Assembly: GCA_016290725.1 (NCBI GenBank)
Contig: JAEEUZ010000003.1
Coordinates: 1-42,366 of the forward strand
Direction: 5' to 3'
DNA length: 42,366 nt
DNA from: Bacteroidales bacterium
Lineage (GTDB): Bacteria > Bacteroidota > Bacteroidia > Bacteroidales > UBA932
The notes beneath the pieces were generated by a model. It worked only from the letters and a program-made list of their open reading frames with translations. It was not told the origin of the DNA and made no database searches. A program made the position numbers and the translations under genes. Shown piece after piece: positions 26,437 to 36,803 of the stretch (the stretch's first letter is position 1; the number at the start of each line of letters is the position of its first letter).

Positions 26437-26474
26437 AAAAATGGTGTCTCTCTCAGATGCCATTTTTATTTTTG
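26437..26474 (+). terminator. Strong intrinsic terminator after queA, overlapping the dprA -7 box
   Basis: AAAAATGGTGTC-TCTCTCA-GATGCCATTTTT (12 bp, 2 GU) followed by ATTTTTG. Confidence 0.75.
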
Positions 26475-26487
26475 TGGCAAAAACGGC

Positions 26488-27627
26488 ATGATTGATTTTG
26501 ACGAAAACGTGTGCCTTTGCGCACTCAACAGGGTGTTCGGGAACTGGCCCATGGAGGGGCGGGGGCTTGTTGAACGGTTTGGCAGTGCTTCGGCCGTGTT
26601 CGGCGCCACTGAGGCGGAACTTCGGGAAGCGCTGGGAAGCAGGGAGGAACTTGCCCCTGCCATCGGCCTAAAAGTATTGGAGGAAAGTGCGGCGGAACTC
26701 CGAAGGCTTGAAGGCAAGGGAGGCCGATTCCTGGGATACTTGGACGAAGACTACCCGTCCTTGCTTCTGGAATGCCCGGACTATCCGCTGGGCATATATA
26801 TTAAATGTGGCGGCCCGCCCGCGGGAATCTTTGAAATGAGGCCATGCGTTGCCGTGGTTGGAACCAGGGATATTTCCGCATACGGAAGGGAATGGTGCGT
26901 GAGGCTAGTAAGGGCTATGGCAAACACCAAAACGCCGCCGGTGATTGTGAGCGGCCTGGCCCTTGGAACGGACGGGGTAGCTCATGCCACGGCCCTTGAA
27001 TGCGGTTTGGGAACCGTTGGGGTGATGGCAACAGGGCCGGAAAAAGTATACCCGTATTCCCACAAGGCCCTGGCGGACCGGATTGTAGCGGACCCCCGCG
27101 GGGCGCTTGTAACAGACTATCCGTCGGGAACTTCGCCGGTGGCGCTGAATTTCATCCGAAGGAACAGAATCATCGCCGGGCTGTGCAGGGCAACCATCGT
27201 GATTGAATCCAAGCGCAAAGGCGGGTCCCTTCTAACAGCCAGGTACGCCACCGACTATAACCGGGATCTTTTCGCCCTGCCGGGGCGAATAGACGATCCT
27301 CGCTCGGCCGGATGCAACTCACTTATCGCCAGCGGAATGGCAAGCATTATCGCAGATCCCGACGAGCTTGTGGATAAACTGGGACTCGGCGGAATCAAAG
27401 CCATGAAAAGGCAGAATCTCGGCTCTTTTCTGGCCTCGAAATACGGCTCTGGATCCGCCCCTGCTGTCATCGGCATGCTCATAAAACAAAACCGCGGCAT
27501 CGACTATGAGACTCTGGCCGCCATGTCCGGCCTTTCCTGGAGCGAAGTCACATCGGCCACAGCCACCCTCGAGACCGACGGAATTATTATCACCGATTTC
27601 CTCCAGCGTTGCAGCATCAAGCCATGA
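26488..27627 (+). CDS. dprA: DNA processing protein DprA
   Basis: VAVVGTRDISAYGREWC, IVSGLALGTDGVAHATALE, RNRIIAGLCRATIVIESKRKGGSLLTARYA. Confidence 0.95.
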   Translation: MIDFDENVCLCALNRVFGNWPMEGRGLVERFGSASAVFGATEAELREALGSREELAPAIGLKVLEESAAELRRLEGKGGRFLGYLDEDYPSLLLECPDYPLGIYIKCGGPPAGIFEMRPCVAVVGTRDISAYGREWCVRLVRAMANTKTPPVIVSGLALGTDGVAHATALECGLGTVGVMATGPEKVYPYSHKALADRIVADPRGALVTDYPSGTSPVALNFIRRNRIIAGLCRATIVIESKRKGGSLLTARYATDYNRDLFALPGRIDDPRSAGCNSLIASGMASIIADPDELVDKLGLGGIKAMKRQNLGSFLASKYGSGSAPAVIGMLIKQNRGIDYETLAAMSGLSWSEVTSATATLETDGIIITDFLQRCSIKP

Positions 27628-27648
27628 TTTTTTGTATATTTGTGAGTT

Positions 27649-28416
27649 ATGTTTGTGGACACTCATACGCACTTTAACGACGAGGCGCTGATTGCGGAGG
27701 CGGAGCCGGCCATAGCGCGTGCTCTGGAGGCCGGAGTGGGCAAAATGATTCAGGCCGATGTGGACAGCACCGAGCGGGATTCCATGTGGAAGGTGTGCGA
27801 CGCCCACCCGGGCGTGGTGTATGGGATGATAGGCCTGTATCCCGGAAGCGTAACTGATACGTGGAGAGATGAAATAGACAGGATGCTTCCCTTTAAAGAG
27901 AAGGGCCCCGTGGCAGTGGGAGAGATTGGGCTGGACTATCATGAGGGGAAGGAATTCGAGAAAGAGCAGAAAGAGGCACTGCGCCTCCAGCTGGAACTCG
28001 CCGCCCAGTGGGACATGCCAGTGAACATACACCTGAGGGATGCCTGGGGGGATTTCCTTGCGGTTCTTAAAGACTGCGCCCACCTGCACTTAAGGGGAAA
28101 CCTTCACTGCTTTTCCGGCAGCATTGAGACCTATAACGAGGCAAATCGATACGGGGATTTCCTTATCGGGGTTGGAGGCGTTGTCACCTTCAAGAATGCC
28201 GGCCTGCAGGACGTTGTGGCCCGGCTTCCCCTGGAGCGGATAGTCCTGGAAACGGACGCCCCGTACCTGGCTCCGGTCCCGTACCGCGGCAAACGGAATG
28301 AAAGTTCATATATACCTTTAATAGCGGAAAAGGTTGCACAGATCAAAGGCATTTCCACAGAGGAAGTGGAAACCGCAACCACCGCAAACGCACTAAACCT
28401 GTTCTCACTGAAATGA
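27649..28416 (+). CDS. TatD-family hydrolase
   Basis: MFVDTHTHFND, GEIGLDYH, HCFSGS, ETDAPYLAP. Confidence 0.95.
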   Translation: MFVDTHTHFNDEALIAEAEPAIARALEAGVGKMIQADVDSTERDSMWKVCDAHPGVVYGMIGLYPGSVTDTWRDEIDRMLPFKEKGPVAVGEIGLDYHEGKEFEKEQKEALRLQLELAAQWDMPVNIHLRDAWGDFLAVLKDCAHLHLRGNLHCFSGSIETYNEANRYGDFLIGVGGVVTFKNAGLQDVVARLPLERIVLETDAPYLAPVPYRGKRNESSYIPLIAEKVAQIKGISTEEVETATTANALNLFSLK

Positions 28417-29444
28417 ACGCAAACATCCTTGTGATTTACACCGGTGGCACCATCGGCATGAAAGAGGATCCGCTGGACCTTACCCTCAAGCCCTTCGACT
28501 TCAGCCAGATACTGGAAGAAGTCCCCGAACTGAGGAAGTTCAAGGTGCAGCTGGATACGTACACATTCGACCCGCTTATCGACTCGTCGGACGTGGAACC
28601 CGGCATGTGGATACGCCTGGCGGAGCTTATCCGGGAAAAGTATCCCTTCTACGACGGCTTCGTGGTGCTGCACGGCACGGATACCATGGCGTATTCGGCA
28701 TCGGCCCTGTCCTTCATGCTGGAAGGGCTGGCAAAACCGGTGATTTTCACGGGGAGCCAGCTTCCCATCGGCACGCCCCGCACCGACGGAAAGGAGAATT
28801 TCGTTTCGGCAGTGGAAATCGCCGCGGCGAAAAATCCCGTCGGCGGGCCGATGGTGCCGGAAGTGGCCGTTTACTTCGATTCGAAGCTCCTGAGGGGATG
28901 CCGCGCAATCAAGGTGAGCGCAGAACAGTTCAGCGCTTTCCGCTCCCCCAACTGCCCTCCCCTGGCCCAGGCCGGAATCCTCATCCGCTACGACACCGAT
29001 GTTATCCGGAGGCCGATGGGCGATGGCGTCTCTATCGGCGTACAAACCCATCTGGATACAAGGGTATCCATCCTGAAAGTGCACCCGGGAATTACCGAGC
29101 AGGTTATGCGAGCCGTCCTTTGCGGCCCTGAAACCCGCGCCGTGATAATGGAAACCTATGGCTCCGGCAACGCACCCTCCAGCCCCTGGTTCCTGGACAT
29201 CGTGAAGGAGGCAGACCACATGGGCAAGATCCTGGTGAACGTTACCCAGTGCAACGAGGGCTCCGTGAACATGGACCTGTACGCCACTGGCAAGGCCCTG
29301 AAGAAATCCGGCGTGGTTTCCGGATACGACTCCACAACGGAAGCCATGCTTGCCAAGTTGTTCGTTCTCATGGGCAAAAGCGACAACAACGCCTGGGTGA
29401 AAAAGGTTCTCGAAGAGAACATGCGAGGAGAAATAAGTAAATAA
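28413..29444 (+). CDS. ansA: Type I asparaginase
   Basis: ILVIYTGGTIGM, VLHGTDTMAYSASALSFML, TGSQLPIG. Confidence 0.93.
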   Translation: MNANILVIYTGGTIGMKEDPLDLTLKPFDFSQILEEVPELRKFKVQLDTYTFDPLIDSSDVEPGMWIRLAELIREKYPFYDGFVVLHGTDTMAYSASALSFMLEGLAKPVIFTGSQLPIGTPRTDGKENFVSAVEIAAAKNPVGGPMVPEVAVYFDSKLLRGCRAIKVSAEQFSAFRSPNCPPLAQAGILIRYDTDVIRRPMGDGVSIGVQTHLDTRVSILKVHPGITEQVMRAVLCGPETRAVIMETYGSGNAPSSPWFLDIVKEADHMGKILVNVTQCNEGSVNMDLYATGKALKKSGVVSGYDSTTEAMLAKLFVLMGKSDNNAWVKKVLEENMRGEISK

Positions 29445-29539
29445 ACCTTGCGCTTTTGAATTATTATTGCTATATTGCACGACAAAACTGAAATTATTTA
29501 CTAATTCAACAAATTTTTATAACCAACACAAAAACTACT

Positions 29540-30352
29540 ATGAAAAAGTTTTTCATGTTTTTGGCAGTAGCAGGCCTTATGACCCTCTCTGCAAATCTCG
29601 CTTACGCACAGGAGGAAGGCGCAGCAGCTCCGGATGCAGCTCCCGCTGAGGAAGTTGTAGCCGAAGATCAAGCCGCAGCAGAACCTTCTCCCCAGGATCT
29701 GTTCGCCGGCTCAGGTGAGGAAGTTCCCCTCCACCAGGCCCTCAAGACCAAATTCATCGAAGGTGGTGCAGGCTTCATGAGCCTCGTTCTCATCTGCCTC
29801 ATCCTCGGTCTTGCACTTTCCATCGAGCGTATCCTCTATCTGCTCTTCTCAAGGACCAACACCCAGAAGCTTCTTGCAAAGGTGGAGAAAGCCCTCGAGG
29901 AAGGCGGCGTGGAGAAAGCCAAAGAGGTTTGCCGCAATACACGCGGTCCTGTGGCCAGCATCTTCTATCAGGGTCTCCTCCGCATGGACCAGGGAGTGGA
30001 CGTGGTTGAAAAGACCATCGTTTCCTATGGCAGCGTGCAGATGAGCCTCATGGAAAAAGGCCTCAGCTGGATTTCCCTGTTCATCGCCCTGGCCCCTTCA
30101 CTGGGATTCCTTGGAACCGTTATCGGTATGATCCAGGCATTCGATGCTATCCAGGCGGCAGGTGATATCTCCCCGAACGTTGTTGCTGGCGGTATGAAGG
30201 TTGCCCTTATCACCACCGTGGGCGGTCTCATTGTCGCTATGATTCTCCAGGTGTTCTACAACTACATCCTCAACAAGATCGACACCATCACCATCGACAT
30301 GGAAGACGCTTCGATCCGCTTCGTAGACGCCATCACCAAGTACAACAAGTAA
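29540..30352 (+). CDS. exbB: MotA/TolQ/ExbB proton channel family protein
   Basis: IAPSLGFLGTVIGMIQAFDAIQ-like motif (LAPSLGFLGTVIGMIQAF); signal-like N-terminus. Confidence 0.93.
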   Translation: MKKFFMFLAVAGLMTLSANLAYAQEEGAAAPDAAPAEEVVAEDQAAAEPSPQDLFAGSGEEVPLHQALKTKFIEGGAGFMSLVLICLILGLALSIERILYLLFSRTNTQKLLAKVEKALEEGGVEKAKEVCRNTRGPVASIFYQGLLRMDQGVDVVEKTIVSYGSVQMSLMEKGLSWISLFIALAPSLGFLGTVIGMIQAFDAIQAAGDISPNVVAGGMKVALITTVGGLIVAMILQVFYNYILNKIDTITIDMEDASIRFVDAITKYNK

Positions 30353-30381
30353 GATCCAGGACCCTGTAATCCTTTTTCTAA

Positions 30382-30831
30382 ATGAAAGAACAATTATACG
30401 CCAAGATATTCAAGTGGGCATCCATCCTGCTCTTGGTTACGAGTGTGGTTCTGCTCCTGGTCTCCTTCCCGAAATTCAACGGACCGGGTGAAGATGGAGC
30501 AGTTGCCCTGTTGCTCAACTGGGCGTACATCATGCTGGGCCTCGCCCTCGTGAGCGTACTCCTCGTTGGCCTCGTGATTACGGCTTTCAACAGCCCCAAG
30601 AGCCTTATCAAGATCCTGCTTGTGGCAGTAGGCGTGGCCATTGTCGTGGGTGTAGCATACCTGCTCGCCCCCGGCCAGCAGCCCATTGCCTACAACGGTC
30701 CGGCGGTCAGTCCAAAGGATCTCGCACTCACTGAAACGGTTATCAACCTTGCATACATCCTCGGCGGTGCTGCAGTCCTTTCCATCATTGTGGCAGAGGT
30801 CGCAGGCATCTTCCGCGGTAAAAAAGCGTAA
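30382..30831 (+). CDS. Small membrane protein, about 4 TM
   Basis: 149 aa hydrophobic ORF between exbB and exbD. Confidence 0.8.
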   Translation: MKEQLYAKIFKWASILLLVTSVVLLLVSFPKFNGPGEDGAVALLLNWAYIMLGLALVSVLLVGLVITAFNSPKSLIKILLVAVGVAIVVGVAYLLAPGQQPIAYNGPAVSPKDLALTETVINLAYILGGAAVLSIIVAEVAGIFRGKKA

Positions 30832-30834
30832 ACC

Positions 30835-31410
30835 ATGGCAAAGAAAAAAACACCGGAAATCAATTCGAGTTCAACTGCGGACATCGCGTTCCTGCTGTTG
30901 TGCTACTTCCTGATGACCACCACTATGGGTGATCAGTCAGGTCTGCAGCGCCGTCTCCCCCCGATTCCCGACAAAGACCAGAAGGTGGAAAACCAGAAGG
31001 CCAACCGTCGTAACATCGTGATTGTGAGAATCAACTCTGCAGATAAGCTGTTTGCCGGTAGTGAGCCCATGGATATTTCCCTCCTCAAGGATAAGATGAA
31101 GGAGTTCCTCGCAAACCCCGCAGATGATCCCAACCTTCCTGAAAAGGAACCCAAGGACATCGAAGGCAAGACCTATATGGTCTCCAAGGGTATCATCTCC
31201 CTTCAGAACGACCGTGGTACAAGCTATCAGGCTTATATCGCCGTTCAGAACGAGCTGGTGAAAGCGGTGAACGAACTCCGTGACGAATTCTCCATGCGGG
31301 AATTCGGCCGCAAATTCGCCTTCCTTTCGGAGGATCAGCAGGAAATTGTCAAGAAAGCCGTGCCTCAGAACATTTCGGAGGCAGAGCCTAAAGACACAGG
31401 AAAAAAGTAG
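30835..31410 (+). CDS. exbD: ExbD/TolR-family transport protein (1)
   Basis: SSTADIAFLLLCYFLMTTTM. Confidence 0.9.
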   Translation: MAKKKTPEINSSSTADIAFLLLCYFLMTTTMGDQSGLQRRLPPIPDKDQKVENQKANRRNIVIVRINSADKLFAGSEPMDISLLKDKMKEFLANPADDPNLPEKEPKDIEGKTYMVSKGIISLQNDRGTSYQAYIAVQNELVKAVNELRDEFSMREFGRKFAFLSEDQQEIVKKAVPQNISEAEPKDTGKK

Positions 31411-31422
31411 GAGAATAGAATT

Positions 31423-31896
31423 ATGTCAAAATTCGGAGGTTCAAACAACAAGAAGAACGTTCCCGGCATTTCCTCGGGTTCGCTTTCCGATATCGTGTTC
31501 ATGCTTCTGTTCTTCTTCATGGTTACCACCCAGCTCCGCGAAACGGAGAACAAGGTTATCGTGAAACTTCCTGAAGCATCCGAGTCTGCAAAGCTTGAAA
31601 GAAAAGACCTTTCGGCAAACATCAACATCGGTACTCCCGTACGTCACCTTCAGAGCATGTACGGAACCGATGCCCGTATCCAGCTGAACGACTCTTTCAA
31701 GACCATCGCAGATATCCGTGACTTCATCGCCGCAGAGCGCGACGCCATGTCGGAGGCCGAAAGGTCCCTGATGACGGTTAACCTGCGCGTAGACGAAGAC
31801 GTACGTATGGGTATCGTATCCGATGTGAAGCAGGAACTCAGGCGCTGTTCCGCGCTTAAGATCATGTACGCATCAAGAAAACCGGGCGGAGATTAA
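31423..31896 (+). CDS. exbD: ExbD/TolR-family transport protein (2)
   Basis: SSGSLSDIVFMLLFFFMVTTQLRE; CSALKIMYASRK. Confidence 0.9.
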   Translation: MSKFGGSNNKKNVPGISSGSLSDIVFMLLFFFMVTTQLRETENKVIVKLPEASESAKLERKDLSANINIGTPVRHLQSMYGTDARIQLNDSFKTIADIRDFIAAERDAMSEAERSLMTVNLRVDEDVRMGIVSDVKQELRRCSALKIMYASRKPGGD

Positions 31897-31919
31897 TCTC
31901 TGCAAACATCACTCAACTC

Positions 31920-31947
31920 AAAAGCAGCCTCTCGGGGCTGCTTTTTT
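31920..31947 (+). terminator. Intrinsic terminator of the exb cluster
   Basis: AAAAGCAGCC-TCTCGG-GGCTGCTTTTTT. Confidence 0.9.
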
Positions 31948-32009
31948 GTGGCCCCGGCGCTGCGAAAGTGGAAAAAAAGTGTTATTTTTGTATGATTTAG
32001 TGCATACTT

Positions 32010-33416
32010 ATGGAAACTACTGTTAAAAGAACTAAGATCAAGGCCCTCCTTGCCATGGCTCCGGGCGCCCAGGTGCTGGTGAAAGGCTGGGTGAGGACCA
32101 AACGTGGAAACAAACAGGTAAAATTCATCGCCCTCAACGACGGCTCAACCATCAATAACGTACAGATTGTGGCGGAGGCGGAGCAGTTCAGCGAAGAACT
32201 GCTCAAGAACGTCACAACTGGCGCATCCCTGGCAGTGAGAGGCCTTCTAGTGCCCTCCATCGGCAGCGGCCAGGCCGTTGAAATCAAGGCGGAAGAAATA
32301 GAAGTGCTGGGAGAATGCGACCCCATGCGCTATCCCCTGCAGAAGAAGGACACCACGATGGAGTACCTTCGCACCATCGCCCATCTGAGGCCCCGCACCA
32401 ATACCTTCGGTGCCGTGCTGAGGATCCGTCACGCCATGGCCTTCGCAATCCACAAGTTCTTTAACGACAAGGGCTTTGTGTATCTGCACACCCCGCTCAT
32501 CACGGAATCGGATGCAGAGGGCGCTGGAGACATGTTCCAGGTTACAACTCTGGACCTTAAGAACATCCCTCTGGACAAGAAAGGCAACGTGGATTTCAGC
32601 CGCGATTTCTTCGGCAAGAAGACTTCCCTCACGGTATCCGGCCAGTTGGAAGGCGAACTGGGAGCAACTGCGGTTGGCGAAATCTACACCTTCGGCCCCA
32701 CCTTCAGGGCGGAAAACTCCAACACTCCCCGCCACCTCGCAGAGTTCTGGATGATAGAGCCGGAAATGGCCTTCTACGATATCCAGGACAATATGGACCT
32801 TGCGGAAGAGTTCGTGAAATACCTTGTGCAGTACGCCCTTGACAATTGCATGGACGACCTTCAGTTCCTTAACAGCAAATACGATGAAGGCCTAATCGAC
32901 CGCCTTCGCAGCGTACTTGGAATAGAGTTCGAGAGAGTCACCTACACCCGTGCCGTTGAAATTCTGGAGGCCGCAGTCGCAGGCGGTCACAAGTTCGAGT
33001 TCCCCGTACATTGGGGCACGGACTTCCAAAGCGAGCACGAACGCTATCTGGTGGAGAAATTCTTCAACAAGCCCGTTATCCTCACAGATTTCCCCAAGGA
33101 TATCAAGGCCTTCTATATGAAGCAGAACGAAGACGGCCGCACGGTTCGCGGCATGGACGTCCTCTTCCCGAAGATTGGAGAAATCATCGGCGGAAGCGAG
33201 CGTGAGGCATCCCTGGAGAAACTGGAGCAGAGGATTTCCGAGCTGGGAATGTCCCGCAAGAACCTCGAATGGTATATCGACACAAGGCGCTTCGGCACTG
33301 TTCCCCACAGCGGCTTCGGCCTGGGCTTCGAGCGCCTTCTTCTGTTCGTTACCGGCATGCAGAACATCCGTGACGTCATTCCTTTCCCCAGAACACCCAA
33401 AAACGCAGAATTCTAA
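32010..33416 (+). CDS. asnS: Asparaginyl-tRNA synthetase
   Basis: [74 protein letters not shown]. Confidence 0.97.
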   Translation: METTVKRTKIKALLAMAPGAQVLVKGWVRTKRGNKQVKFIALNDGSTINNVQIVAEAEQFSEELLKNVTTGASLAVRGLLVPSIGSGQAVEIKAEEIEVLGECDPMRYPLQKKDTTMEYLRTIAHLRPRTNTFGAVLRIRHAMAFAIHKFFNDKGFVYLHTPLITESDAEGAGDMFQVTTLDLKNIPLDKKGNVDFSRDFFGKKTSLTVSGQLEGELGATAVGEIYTFGPTFRAENSNTPRHLAEFWMIEPEMAFYDIQDNMDLAEEFVKYLVQYALDNCMDDLQFLNSKYDEGLIDRLRSVLGIEFERVTYTRAVEILEAAVAGGHKFEFPVHWGTDFQSEHERYLVEKFFNKPVILTDFPKDIKAFYMKQNEDGRTVRGMDVLFPKIGEIIGGSEREASLEKLEQRISELGMSRKNLEWYIDTRRFGTVPHSGFGLGFERLLLFVTGMQNIRDVIPFPRTPKNAEF

Positions 33417-33419
33417 GAT

Positions 33420-34070
33420 ATGCTAGTTATCGGTATCGCCGGAGGATCCGGTTCAGGCAAGACCACAGTAGTAAGGGCTATCACCGAGCAACTTAACGGC
33501 AAGGTGGTGGTTATTCCCCAGGACTCGTATTACAAAGACTCCAGCCATGTGCCGCCGGAGGAGCGCAAGAACATCAACTTCGACCATCCGGACGCCATCG
33601 ACTGGAAACTCATGTGCCAGCAAATCCGCGAACTCAAGGCAGGAAAAACCATCGAGCAGCCTGTGTATTCTTATATCACTTGCTCCCGCTCCACAACGGA
33701 AACCGTAACCGTGGAACCTGCGGAAGTGATTATCATCGAGGGCATTCTCATCTTCACCTGCAAAGAGCTCCGGGACCAGATGAACATCAAGATCTTCGTT
33801 GATGCCGATGACGACGACCGTGTTCTCCGCATCATCGTCCGCGACGTCGCAGAGCGCGGCCGCACCATCCAGACGGCCATCGAACACTACTGCGAAACCG
33901 TGAAGCCCATGCACCTCCAGTTCATCGAACCTTCGAAGAGGTATGCCGATATAATCGTCCCCCAGGGCGGCCACAACAAGGTTGCAATCGACGTTCTCAC
34001 CACAACGGTGCAGGAAGCGCTCAAAAAGCGCAGGCGCGTGGGGCGGAAAAAGGTTGTCCAGGCTCAGTAA
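33420..34070 (+). CDS. udk: Uridine kinase
   Basis: GIAGGSGSGKTTVVRAI, QDSYYKD, NFDHPDAIDW. Confidence 0.95.
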   Translation: MLVIGIAGGSGSGKTTVVRAITEQLNGKVVVIPQDSYYKDSSHVPPEERKNINFDHPDAIDWKLMCQQIRELKAGKTIEQPVYSYITCSRSTTETVTVEPAEVIIIEGILIFTCKELRDQMNIKIFVDADDDDRVLRIIVRDVAERGRTIQTAIEHYCETVKPMHLQFIEPSKRYADIIVPQGGHNKVAIDVLTTTVQEALKKRRRVGRKKVVQAQ

Positions 34071-34073
34071 ACA

Positions 34074-34811
34074 ATGAAGCTCAAATCCGAGAAGATAGCA
34101 GGGATAGTTGTCACCGTATCTATCCATTTTGCGGTGGCTATCCCGGTGCTTGCATTGCAGCTCGGATATGAGATTCAGAGGGAACAGTCCTTCGTCCTGG
34201 ACTTCACCAAGCAGGAAGAGATGGAAAGGCTGCAGGAAGAGGAACAGGAACGTCAGGAGCAGCAGGAGCTCACCCGCAGCGCAGCCCAGAAGCTGAACGA
34301 AATGATCGCCGCCTCCGGCGTGCCAGTGAGGAACATCGCGGTTAACCGCAGCCAGCTCAAAGACGACAGGAACACAGACGCAGACCAGCTGTACCGCGAC
34401 GCCCAGCGCCTTGCGGATGAACTCCGCGCAGGCCAGCAGCAAACCCCGCCGGAAAAGGACGATTTCGCGTCCATGACAGATCCATCCGCACAGAGCGATC
34501 CCGGCCCCTCCGCCCCACCACAGGCATACTCCGGAGCCACAGTGCTTTCATGGCAGCTGGACGGCCGCAAAGCCACGCACCTTCCCGTTCCCGCATATCG
34601 CTGCTACGGCTCAGGTGAAGTTACCGTAATCATTACGGTGGACAATGCTGGAAGGGTTGTGAACGCGAAAGTGGACGACGGCTCCTCCTCCGGCGACAGT
34701 TGCCTTCGCAACCATGCAGTAAGGGCAGCGCGGTCGTCAAGGTTCAACGCCTCTCAGACCGCGCCGGCAAAACAGATGGGAACCATCACCTACCAGTTCA
34801 TAGCCCAGTAG
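34074..34811 (+). CDS. TonB-like energy transducer
   Basis: N-terminal TM, charged coiled-coil linker, C-terminal TonB-like domain (GEVTVIITVDNAGRVVNAKVDDGSSSGDSCLRNHAVRAARSSRF). Confidence 0.8.
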   Translation: MKLKSEKIAGIVVTVSIHFAVAIPVLALQLGYEIQREQSFVLDFTKQEEMERLQEEEQERQEQQELTRSAAQKLNEMIAASGVPVRNIAVNRSQLKDDRNTDADQLYRDAQRLADELRAGQQQTPPEKDDFASMTDPSAQSDPGPSAPPQAYSGATVLSWQLDGRKATHLPVPAYRCYGSGEVTVIITVDNAGRVVNAKVDDGSSSGDSCLRNHAVRAARSSRFNASQTAPAKQMGTITYQFIAQ

Positions 34812-36399
34812 GATCGAACGGCGCTTTCAGCGCCTCTTCCACCATATCATCCACAGGAAGATAGTACTTGTAGAATGCGTTTTCTCCAAGCAGGGAATAT
34901 CGCGCGGTGAGTGCGCGGATCTGCGGGGCGAGATACGGCAGGGTTTCCCGCCATTCCGCCTCGGATTCCGGCTTAATGCCGTCCACGGAGCCCGCATAGG
35001 AGCGGAAGCGGTTGTCTATTCCTATCCTTGCGAAGAAGGCGTCCATGGCCTTGTAACTGTCTATGGCGCGGATCTCACGCGAATAATTGTCGAAAAGGTA
35101 CGATGCAAAACGCATCATCGTGGCTTTGCGGTTGCAAGCCGTGAAGTACTTGGTGGCCAGGGTTGAATCCATCGGCACATAGACATCCGGCATTATTCCG
35201 CCACCGCCAAAGACGGTTCTGCCGCCGCGGGTGGTGTGGACATCGGAAGAATCCAGCTTCACGGCATCGGCGGAGAAGATTTCGCCATCCATGTAGCGGT
35301 TATAGATGTCGTACTCGTAATCGGCGTATGGCTTCTGGATGCATCGGCCCGCAGGAGTGTAATAGCGGGCTACGGTGAGCCGGAGGCCGGAGCCGTCACG
35401 GAAGGGGAAATCCTCCTGGACGAGGCCCTTGCCGTAGGAGCGGCGCCCCACCAGCACTCCCCTGTCGTTGTCCTGGATTGCTCCGGCGAAGATTTCGCTG
35501 GAGGATGCGGAATTCTCGCTTATCAGAACACTTAGGCCGATATCCTGCAGCTTGCCGTGGCCATCCGCCCTATACACCTCACGGGAGCGGGAACGCCCTT
35601 CCATATATACTATGGTATCGCCTCGCTGAAGGAATTCGTTGGTGAGATACAGCGCCTGGTCCAGATAGCCGCCGGAATTGTCTCTGAGGTCGAAAACGAG
35701 CCTTGTCATGCCTTCCTGAAGCAGTTTTGCCGATGCCTCCTTCACCTCTTCGTATGTGGTACGGGAGAACTTTGAAAGGCGGATATAGCCAGTGGTATCG
35801 TCCAGCATGAACCATGCGTCCACGCTGTGGAGTGGAATCTTTGCGCGGATTATTTCGAAGGGGATGATTTCCTTGCCACGCTTAACCGTGATGAGCACTT
35901 TCGTGCCTGCGGGGCCCTTGATATGAGCAACGATGCTGTCCTGCGGGAAGTTCACGCCCGCGATCACCACGTCATCGACCTTCAGAATGCGATCCCCAAT
36001 CTGGAGGCCCACTTTTTCCGAAGGCCCGCCGGCGATAACTTCCAGCACGATGGCTGTATCGGCAGGGACATTGAACTGGATGCCGATTCCCTCGAAATTT
36101 CCGGCTAGTTCCTGGACCGAAGCCTCGTGGTCCACCGGAGGAAGATACATCGAATGAGGGTCCAACTGCGCCAGGGCGGCCGTTACGGCGGCATCCGTCA
36201 TACCCGTGCGGTTGAGCGTATCCACGTAATTCTCCTCAATCATGTTAAGGATTACGTTCAGTTTGGCCCAGTCCTGATAACGGGTTCTGATGAGTTTGTT
36301 GTTCTCCCGGACACGGATTACGGTGAGGGTTCCCAGCACGCCGATGAGCAGTGCCAGAAGCAGTTGGATAATCTGATGGACGTATTTGTTCTGCATCAC
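34798..36399 (-). CDS. S41-family C-terminal processing peptidase (PDZ domain)
   Basis: LVFDLRDNSGGYLDQALYLTNEFL, ISENSASSSEIFAGAIQDNDRGVLVGRRSYGKGLVQ. Confidence 0.93.
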   Translation of the reverse strand: MMQNKYVHQIIQLLLALLIGVLGTLTVIRVRENNKLIRTRYQDWAKLNVILNMIEENYVDTLNRTGMTDAAVTAALAQLDPHSMYLPPVDHEASVQELAGNFEGIGIQFNVPADTAIVLEVIAGGPSEKVGLQIGDRILKVDDVVIAGVNFPQDSIVAHIKGPAGTKVLITVKRGKEIIPFEIIRAKIPLHSVDAWFMLDDTTGYIRLSKFSRTTYEEVKEASAKLLQEGMTRLVFDLRDNSGGYLDQALYLTNEFLQRGDTIVYMEGRSRSREVYRADGHGKLQDIGLSVLISENSASSSEIFAGAIQDNDRGVLVGRRSYGKGLVQEDFPFRDGSGLRLTVARYYTPAGRCIQKPYADYEYDIYNRYMDGEIFSADAVKLDSSDVHTTRGGRTVFGGGGIMPDVYVPMDSTLATKYFTACNRKATMMRFASYLFDNYSREIRAIDSYKAMDAFFARIGIDNRFRSYAGSVDGIKPESEAEWRETLPYLAPQIRALTARYSLLGENAFYKYYLPVDDMVEEALKAPFDPTGL

Positions 36400-36803
36400 T
36401 GTTCCACCTGTTCAACCTCGATGCCTGCGCGGCGAAGAAGGTCTATTCCGTCCGTGAGCCTGTATGCATCCCTGAAAACAACGCGGCGGATGCCGGACTG
36501 GATTATGAGTTTAGAGCACTCCAGGCAGGGAGATGCCGTTACATATAGCGTTGAACCTTCCGAACTGTTGCCGCTCTTGGCAACTTTGGTTATGGCATTG
36601 GCTTCAGCGTGAAGGACATACGGCTTTGTGACGCCGTTTTCATCCTCGCAGATGTTCTCGAAGCCGGAAGGGGTGCCGTTGTATCCGTCGGAAATGATCA
36701 TCTTGTCCCTCACGATGAGCGCGCCCACCTGGAGGCGCTTGCAATAGGAATTGCGGGCCCAAACGGAGGCCATTTCCATATAACTCTTGTCGTACTTATC
36801 CAT
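36396..36803 (-). CDS. dCMP deaminase family protein
   Basis: VLHAEANAITK, VTASPCLECSKLII zinc motifs. Confidence 0.92.
   Translation of the reverse strand: MDKYDKSYMEMASVWARNSYCKRLQVGALIVRDKMIISDGYNGTPSGFENICEDENGVTKPYVLHAEANAITKVAKSGNSSEGSTLYVTASPCLECSKLIIQSGIRRVVFRDAYRLTDGIDLLRRAGIEVEQVEQ

Noticed and set aside
28131-29480. 449-aa minus-strand ORF opposite ansA
   Set aside because: Antisense of a well-supported asparaginase and TatD gene; composition typical of reverse-frame open reading in GC-rich coding DNA.
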